DNA from: Bacteroidales bacterium
GTDB lineage: Bacteria > Bacteroidota > Bacteroidia > Bacteroidales > UBA932
Assembly (NCBI GenBank): GCA_016285455.1
Contig: JAEEQS010000005.1
Span: 1-64,000 of the forward strand
Length of the DNA stretch: 64,000 nt
Direction of reading: 5' to 3'
Positions 59,323 through 64,000 of this stretch are shown here, in pieces; the stretch's first letter is position 1; each line of letters begins with the position of its first letter. The notes beneath the pieces were generated by a model that did no database searches, had not been told where the DNA came from, and was given only the letters and a program-made list of their open reading frames with translations. The position numbers were made by a program, and so were the translations under genes.

Positions 59323-60609
59323 TTATTTTCCGGCTTTGTCTAGAATGAGGGTTCTGTCTTCCCCGGTAGGGGCGATGTATGGTTTTGTGGACTTGAGCAT
59401 CTTGCGCTGCATTCTTTTTATCAGGCGGTAATCTCTTTTCCTTGCAGCTTCAATCTTGCGGTCAAGATTCTTTACCTGAGGATTGAAGCCTTTTTCCAGA
59501 AATCCGGCCCTGGCTTTGAGCATCAGCACTTTGCGTACTTTGGAATCAAGCTCGTCCATACTCCATTCGCCATTTTCCACTTTCTGGGCAATGGCTTCTA
59601 TGCAGTCTTTTGGCTGGGCTGTCATAAGTATCATATCTGCACCGGCCTTATACACGCACAAGGAGGCTTCCACGGGACCTCTGCTTTCGTTGGTAAGTCC
59701 TTTCATTGCAACAGCATCTGTTATTACCACGCCTTTGAATCCGTGGTCTCCCCTGAGGACTTTATTTATAAGCACGGGAGATATGGACATCGGAATTCCG
59801 GTGGAATCTATGGCGGGAATGGAATAATGGCCCACCATAACCATTTCCAGCCCGTTGGCAAACATATTGAAATACGGATACATATCTACCGTATCCATAT
59901 ATGCGCGTGACTGGGTGAGAAGTGGCGTGGCAAAATGCGCATCCACTTTTGTTCCGGCGTGCCCCGGATAATGCTTGCCGCAGGCGTAAATGCCTTCGTC
60001 CTGCATACCTTTCATATAGGCGGTGGCGAGAACTGATATTTGCTTTGGATCTGGCCCAAAGGATCGCTGGGAAAATGCTGCAACGTCTCTGTCCGAAACG
60101 TCTGCTACAGGAGCGTAATTTACAAAGATATTAAGGTCTTTAAGCTCTTTGCCCACATTGCGCCCCATCTTGTAGAGAAGCTTTTCCGCCCCTTTCTCTA
60201 TCCTTCCCAGCTGAGCCTGCCTAGGGTAGGAGAGATACTCGGAAAATCTCATTGCCGCTCCCCATTCAGCGTCTGTTGCAACCAGCAGTGGAATGCGGGC
60301 CAGAGTCTGGAGGTAGTTAACCCTCTCTATAAATTCATATATGGATCCTCTCATTATTATCAGGTTGCCCACGCCGTAATCCTTAATCAGGGTTTCCTGC
60401 CTGGCTTTGGTCTGCTCTGAAGGATTGCGGCTTATGTCTATAATGAAAAGCTGCGCAACCTTTTGTCTAACAGACATATTCTTGAGAATTTCCTCTACCT
60501 GCGCCTTGTGCTTTACGGAGTCTTTGTCCGGTGTAACTGCCTTGAGATTTGAAGAAAACATCATTGAGACACCGGCTATCGCTGAGAATAATACTAATTG
60601 TCTTTTCAT
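59323..60609 (-). CDS. Glycoside hydrolase family 3, NagZ-like beta-N-acetylhexosaminidase
   Basis: A 428-aa protein, one-domain GH3. The family motif is KHYPGHAGTKVDAHFATPLL (KHFPGHG-type, with Asp-His for acid/base), and the nucleophile Asp lies in FKGVVITDAVAMKGL. A signal peptide (MKRQLVLFSAIAGVSMMFSSNLKA) indicates a periplasmic or outer-membrane location, unlike cytosolic enterobacterial NagZ. The start at 60609 is supported by a -7 box at 60631-60638, which would lie inside the coding region of the longer frame. Likely role in peptidoglycan or glycan turnover. Confidence 0.88.
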   Translation of the reverse strand: MKRQLVLFSAIAGVSMMFSSNLKAVTPDKDSVKHKAQVEEILKNMSVRQKVAQLFIIDISRNPSEQTKARQETLIKDYGVGNLIIMRGSIYEFIERVNYLQTLARIPLLVATDAEWGAAMRFSEYLSYPRQAQLGRIEKGAEKLLYKMGRNVGKELKDLNIFVNYAPVADVSDRDVAAFSQRSFGPDPKQISVLATAYMKGMQDEGIYACGKHYPGHAGTKVDAHFATPLLTQSRAYMDTVDMYPYFNMFANGLEMVMVGHYSIPAIDSTGIPMSISPVLINKVLRGDHGFKGVVITDAVAMKGLTNESRGPVEASLCVYKAGADMILMTAQPKDCIEAIAQKVENGEWSMDELDSKVRKVLMLKARAGFLEKGFNPQVKNLDRKIEAARKRDYRLIKRMQRKMLKSTKPYIAPTGEDRTLILDKAGK

Positions 60610-60630
60610 AATTGAAGACTTTTTCAGATT

Positions 60631-60661
60631 CAAATTTACATCTTTTTCCTGAAGCGGCGAA
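60631..60661 (-). promoter_or_regulatory. Promoter for the GH3 gene
   Basis: On the minus strand a perfect -7 box TAAATTTG (plus 60631-60638) has TTCG 19 bp upstream (plus 60658-60661, close to the -33 TTTG). It predicts a leader of about 15-20 bases before the ATG at 60609. Confidence 0.55.
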
Positions 60662-60698
60662 TTTGTTGTATATTGGCAATTGATTTGATTGTTCCATT

Positions 60699-62327
60699 AT
60701 GAAAGATCATCCGAGGCATAAGTACAGGTTACTGAAAATCACGGCAATAATTATTGGCTGCTTGGCATTGGCTGCGTATCTGCTATGGGTTAATGCAGAC
60801 CGCATACTGACTTCCTATGCGGACCAGAAACTCAAGGAACTTTCTGCCAAGTCTGTTTCTTTTGCCTTGAGTTATTCTAAACTTGACCTCAATCTTGCAA
60901 AAGGTGTTATAAGTCTCAGCGATGTGTCTTTCTCAAAGGACAGCATCAAGGCAACGGCTGATAAGCTGGAAGCTGGGGGAGTTAGTCTTCTCAAGGCCTG
61001 GAGGAGCCGGCAGCTGCTGCTGGATTATCTGGTTGCTGACGATTTGAAATTTTCGGCGGGACTTGACCGCAAGGTTAAGGCCGATACGCTTGCAACTGAC
61101 TCGGTTTCAGTAGATAAACTCGCGGGAATAAAAAAGTATCTGGATTCAATAGGGGTTGGGAGAATCATTCTGAACGGCCGGGATATGTCTTGCCGCAGGC
61201 TCAGCGATAAAATGAAGGCGGCCATCGGTGAGCTTCATTTGACTCTTTTTGATTTTGGGTATGGAGTTTCCTCCGGAGAGTTCTCGTATTGCGATTCGCT
61301 TTATGGCTTGCAGGTGAACAATCTGTCTTTCACTTCAGCCAACGGGCTGTATGCCATATCAGTTGACAGCCTTGAGGCAAAGAATTCAGGCGCCGTTGAA
61401 ATTAGGAACTTCCGCGGCCGCAACACGGTGGGCAAGAAAAAGCTTTCCAGGCACAAGGGCAATGTTCCAGTATCCTGGACAGATATACAAGCCAAGAAAC
61501 TTAGAACTTCCCGCGTGAACCTCATACGCTCTGTAAATGAGAAGAATATAAAAATTGACAGCCTCTTTGTAGAAGGAAAGCAGATGGATGTTTTCCGCGA
61601 TGCAAGGCATCTTCCAAAAGCTGAACTGAAGATGCCGCAGCAGGCTATAGAGTCAATTCCGGTTCCGCTTCATATAGGAATCGTTGAACTTCAGATGCCA
61701 TACCTTAAAATGGAGAATCTTCCCAAGAAGGGCGGCACAGGGGCTTTGACTCTCCACGATGTGGGCGCAACCATTTCCAACGTGACAAACAAGCCTGGAA
61801 GCACCGTAAAAGCCCATATTAGGCCACATCTGGGAAAGGGCAAGGGAAACATCCACCTGAATCTGACATTGGACAAAAACAGCTCTTTTTCTATCTCGGC
61901 AGACATAATCGGCCTCAAAGGCTCGGACCTGGAGACTTTGCTGCACCCTATGTTCGGTGTATCGGTGAGCGCAGACATAAAGAAACTGAACTCTTCCATC
62001 AGCGGAAACAGGCACTCGGCATCCGGCAGTTTCTGCCTGCAATACAGTGATCTCAAGGTTATTGTGGACAAGGATAACGGGCCATACGAGAAACTGTCAG
62101 AAAAGGCGGGGCTGATAAACAAGTTTGCCGGCGTGGCCATTCATAAAGAAAATCCTCGCAAGAACCAGGCAGAACCTTATACTTGCGAGGTATCCGTTTC
62201 TAGAGACCCGATGAAGAATTATGGGGCATACCTTGTATCTGCTCTTCTGGACGGCGTAAAGAAAACCGTCCTCAGAGATCTAGCTTACAAGGAAGTCAAC
62301 AAGCGTATGGGCCGCAAAAAGCATTAG
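60699..62327 (+). CDS. AsmA-like inner-membrane-anchored protein
   Basis: A 542-aa protein with one N-terminal membrane segment (ITAIIIGCLALAAYLLWV) followed by a long beta-rich periplasmic region. The opening YADQKLKELSAKSVSFALSYSKLDLNLAKGVISLSDVSF resembles AsmA/DUF748-type proteins, which form elongated grooves for lipid movement between membranes. No exact family is assigned. Near the C-terminus, KNYGAYLVSALLDGVKKTVLRDL is a typical closing helix. Its 3' end overlaps the convergent hydrogenase-subunit gene by 4 bp. Confidence 0.6.
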   Translation: MKDHPRHKYRLLKITAIIIGCLALAAYLLWVNADRILTSYADQKLKELSAKSVSFALSYSKLDLNLAKGVISLSDVSFSKDSIKATADKLEAGGVSLLKAWRSRQLLLDYLVADDLKFSAGLDRKVKADTLATDSVSVDKLAGIKKYLDSIGVGRIILNGRDMSCRRLSDKMKAAIGELHLTLFDFGYGVSSGEFSYCDSLYGLQVNNLSFTSANGLYAISVDSLEAKNSGAVEIRNFRGRNTVGKKKLSRHKGNVPVSWTDIQAKKLRTSRVNLIRSVNEKNIKIDSLFVEGKQMDVFRDARHLPKAELKMPQQAIESIPVPLHIGIVELQMPYLKMENLPKKGGTGALTLHDVGATISNVTNKPGSTVKAHIRPHLGKGKGNIHLNLTLDKNSSFSISADIIGLKGSDLETLLHPMFGVSVSADIKKLNSSISGNRHSASGSFCLQYSDLKVIVDKDNGPYEKLSEKAGLINKFAGVAIHKENPRKNQAEPYTCEVSVSRDPMKNYGAYLVSALLDGVKKTVLRDLAYKEVNKRMGRKKH

Positions 62328-62803
62328 TCCTTGGAGAAATCTGCAATAATCTTCTTGATGTCTGCAGGGTTGAGGTGGCCGTAAACCTTTTCTCCAACCA
62401 TTGCAACAGGTGCAAGGCCACAGGCGCCAACGCACCTGAGGCAGTCCAGAGAGAATCTTCCGTCTTCCGTGGTTTCTCCAACGTCTATTCCAAGAGTTCT
62501 CTTGAATTCTTCCAGAATCTTTTCAGAACCCCTTACGTAGCAGGCGGTTCCAAGGCAAACTGAAACTGGGTGCTTGCCTTTTGGAGTCATTGTGAAGAAT
62601 GCGTAGAAGGTAACTACACCGTAAACGCGGCTTACCGGAATGTTGAGTTTCTCAGCGATAACGGCCTGAACTTCCATAGGAAGGTAGCCAACCGTATGCT
62701 GGGCTTCGTGAAGTATGTTGATGAGCTCACCTGGCTTGTTGCCGAATTTGTCGCAGATGGCTTTTATCTTTTCAACGACTGTGCTGCATAATTTTTCTGC
62801 CAT
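62324..62803 (-). CDS. NuoE/HydC-like [2Fe-2S] subunit of an NAD-linked hydrogenase
   Basis: A 159-aa thioredoxin-fold protein. The four [2Fe-2S] cysteines are in CLGTAC and CLRCVGAC. Preceding helical part ILHEAQHTVGYLPMEVQAVIAEKL and VYGVVTFYAFFTM match the NuoE family. It lies 17 bp downstream of the [FeFe]-hydrogenase catalytic gene, so it is the small electron-transfer subunit of a multimeric, probably NADH/ferredoxin-linked enzyme rather than respiratory complex I. The NuoF-like partner is not in the window. Confidence 0.88.
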   Translation of the reverse strand: MAEKLCSTVVEKIKAICDKFGNKPGELINILHEAQHTVGYLPMEVQAVIAEKLNIPVSRVYGVVTFYAFFTMTPKGKHPVSVCLGTACYVRGSEKILEEFKRTLGIDVGETTEDGRFSLDCLRCVGACGLAPVAMVGEKVYGHLNPADIKKIIADFSKD

Positions 62804-62820
62804 AACCGTTATGTTTTATG

Positions 62821-64000
62821 CTAGTACTTAATTGTTTTGTCTGAATAATGGGTGTGGAGAAGAGCGTGGGCCTTTTCGCTCAGAGGCTTGCCAAAATACT
62901 TCTCGTACATCTCTATGATGCTGCGGTTCTCGTGGCTCTTTCTCAGAGGCATGTTCTTATCTTCCTCGTAGATAGCCTTCTGGCGAGCCTTGATAATCTC
63001 AAAGTCTCCGTGGTGGAGAGGCTGTCCGCCGCCGCCGATGCATCCGCCAGGGCAGGCCATAATCTCGATAACGTGGTACTTGCACTTGCCGGCTCTGATT
63101 TCTTCCATAAGCTTGCGGGCGTTGCCAAGGCCGTAGGCGATAGCCACGTTGAGGGCAAATCCGTTGAAGTCTATGGTAGCGGTCCTGAGGCTGTCCATAC
63201 CTCTAACTTCCTCAAAGTCAATCTTAGGGAGAGGCTTCTTGGTGTAGAGTTCGTAAGCCGTTCTGAGAGCTGCCTCCAGAACGCCGCCTGTAGAGCCGAA
63301 GATGGCAGCAGCGCCGGTACTTTCTCCCAAAGGATTGTCAAAGTCCATATGAGGGAGAGTGTCAAAGTTGATGTTGCATCTGCGGATAAGGGTAGCGAGC
63401 TCCCTGGTGGTGATGGAGTAGTCCACATCCGGATTTCCATTGGTCTTGAATTCAGGCCTCTGGCACTCGAATTTCTTTGCAAGGCAAGGCATTACGGAAA
63501 CAACCACAAGCTTTTCCCTTGGGATGTTCATCTTTTCTGCCCAGTAGTTCTTGGCTATTGCACCGAACATCTGCTGAGGAGATCTTGCCGTGGAAGGATA
63601 CTGGAGAAGATCAGGGAAGTTGTGCTCGTAGAAGTTAACCCAGGCCGGGCAGCAGGAAGTCATAAGAGGAATAGGAACGCTCTTGTCTCCCTCCAGGAAC
63701 TTGGTAAGCCTTTCCAGAAGCTCGCTGCCTTCCTCCATAATGGTGGCATCTGCAGAGAAGTCTGTATCGAACACGTAGTCGAATCCCAGGTCTTTCAGGG
63801 CGGCAACCATCTTGCCGGTAACAATGCTACCAGGAGCGTTGCCGAATTCCTCGCCGAGGGCAACCCTTACGGCAGGGGCAACCTGAACCACAACGGTCTT
63901 TTCAGGATTCTCAAGATCATCGATAAGCTGGTCTGTATAAGTCCTTTCCGTGAGAGCGCCAACAGGGCATACCGCAACGCACTGGCCGCAATAGGTGCAG
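62821..64000 (-). CDS. hydA: [FeFe]-hydrogenase catalytic subunit (5' end outside the window)
   Basis: An open frame on the minus strand to the window edge, 392 codons visible. At its start is a 4Fe-4S ferredoxin motif CTYCGQCVAVCPVGAL. The H-cluster signatures follow: P1 TSCCPAW, P2 MPCLAKKFECQRP and P3 EIMACPGGCIGGGGQP. It has the short C-terminal tail after IEMYEKYFGKPL of group A3-type HydA. The enzyme evolves or oxidises H2; with NuoE-like and (unseen) NuoF-like partners it may use NADH and reduced ferredoxin together. It provides an electron sink for ferredoxin reduced by Bcd-Etf. Confidence 0.94.
   Translation of the reverse strand, partial: CTYCGQCVAVCPVGALTERTYTDQLIDDLENPEKTVVVQVAPAVRVALGEEFGNAPGSIVTGKMVAALKDLGFDYVFDTDFSADATIMEEGSELLERLTKFLEGDKSVPIPLMTSCCPAWVNFYEHNFPDLLQYPSTARSPQQMFGAIAKNYWAEKMNIPREKLVVVSVMPCLAKKFECQRPEFKTNGNPDVDYSITTRELATLIRRCNINFDTLPHMDFDNPLGESTGAAAIFGSTGGVLEAALRTAYELYTKKPLPKIDFEEVRGMDSLRTATIDFNGFALNVAIAYGLGNARKLMEEIRAGKCKYHVIEIMACPGGCIGGGGQPLHHGDFEIIKARQKAIYEEDKNMPLRKSHENRSIIEMYEKYFGKPLSEKAHALLHTHYSDKTIKY

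Noticed and set aside
62324-64000. Respiratory complex I (Nuo) genes
   Set aside because: The NuoE-like subunit is next to an H-cluster protein with all three [FeFe]-hydrogenase signatures, so it belongs to a hydrogenase.

Overview
This window looks like a chromosomal segment from an anaerobic member of the Bacteroidales. Many start sites are preceded by Bacteroidetes-type -7 boxes (TAnnTTTG) rather than sigma-70 -10 boxes. The gene families also fit: ECF sigma with anti-sigma, DUF2807/GIN, DUF4421, DUF5723, S46 dipeptidyl-peptidase, and many small signal-peptidase-II lipoproteins. Genus cannot be fixed from this sequence. The gene content points to an amino-acid and peptide fermenter: a complete-looking lysine-to-butyrate pathway, proline/glutamate catabolism, dipeptidases, a C4-dicarboxylate exchanger and an [FeFe]-hydrogenase.

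Layout. (1) 1-8570 is an AT-richer accessory or defence region. It holds the end of one type I HsdS, a half-length HsdS, a GmrSD-like (DUF262/DUF1524) protein, HsdR, a 2H phosphoesterase, a YhcG/DUF1016 PD-(D/E)XK protein, and a small orphan ORF. Three copies of a 47-bp repeat, two related 27-bp palindromes and a strongly self-complementary intergenic element are interspersed. (2) 8571-13160, minus strand: HtpG, then an ECF sigma / anti-sigma / GIN-domain operon. (3) 13189-24986: P5C dehydrogenase and M19 dipeptidase, a serine hydrolase, pyrD-cinA, an XRE regulator beside about 500 bp of AT-rich non-coding DNA, queA, an acyltransferase, a lipoprotein and xthA. (4) 25089-36875: an envelope cluster with phospholipase A, lipoproteins, a DPP11-type S46 peptidase, beta-barrels, tandem DUF4421 paralogues, a DUF5723 protein and a FadL-like porin. 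(5) 36915-43702: pfkA, a Dcu transporter, msrA, a GDPD/PIG-L fusion, creD and a lipoprotein.

(6) 43838-58562 is the lysine fermentation locus. On the minus strand are hbd and crt. Divergent from them on the plus strand are CoA-transferase alpha, kal, kce, kdd, kamA, kamB, kamC, kamD, kamE, CoA-transferase beta, an acyl-CoA dehydrogenase, etfB and etfA. Together these convert L-lysine to beta-lysine, 3,5-diaminohexanoate, 3-keto-5-aminohexanoate, then acetoacetate plus 3-aminobutyryl-CoA, crotonyl-CoA, butyryl-CoA and butyrate. KamB and KamC, a P-loop-like protein and a MutS-like ATPase, probably maintain the B12-dependent KamDE. (7) 58643-64000: an L,D-transpeptidase, a family-3 glycosidase, an AsmA-like protein, a NuoE-like iron-sulfur subunit and a [FeFe]-hydrogenase catalytic subunit that runs off the end of the window.

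The most unusual items are the repeat-delimited cassette-like stretch at 6529-8568, a recurring ATCGCGAT palindrome placed just ahead of or across four start codons, the KamB/KamC pair, and two unusual fusions (GIN domain with a TonB C-terminal-like domain; GDPD with PIG-L). No tRNA, rRNA, CRISPR array or transposase was seen.
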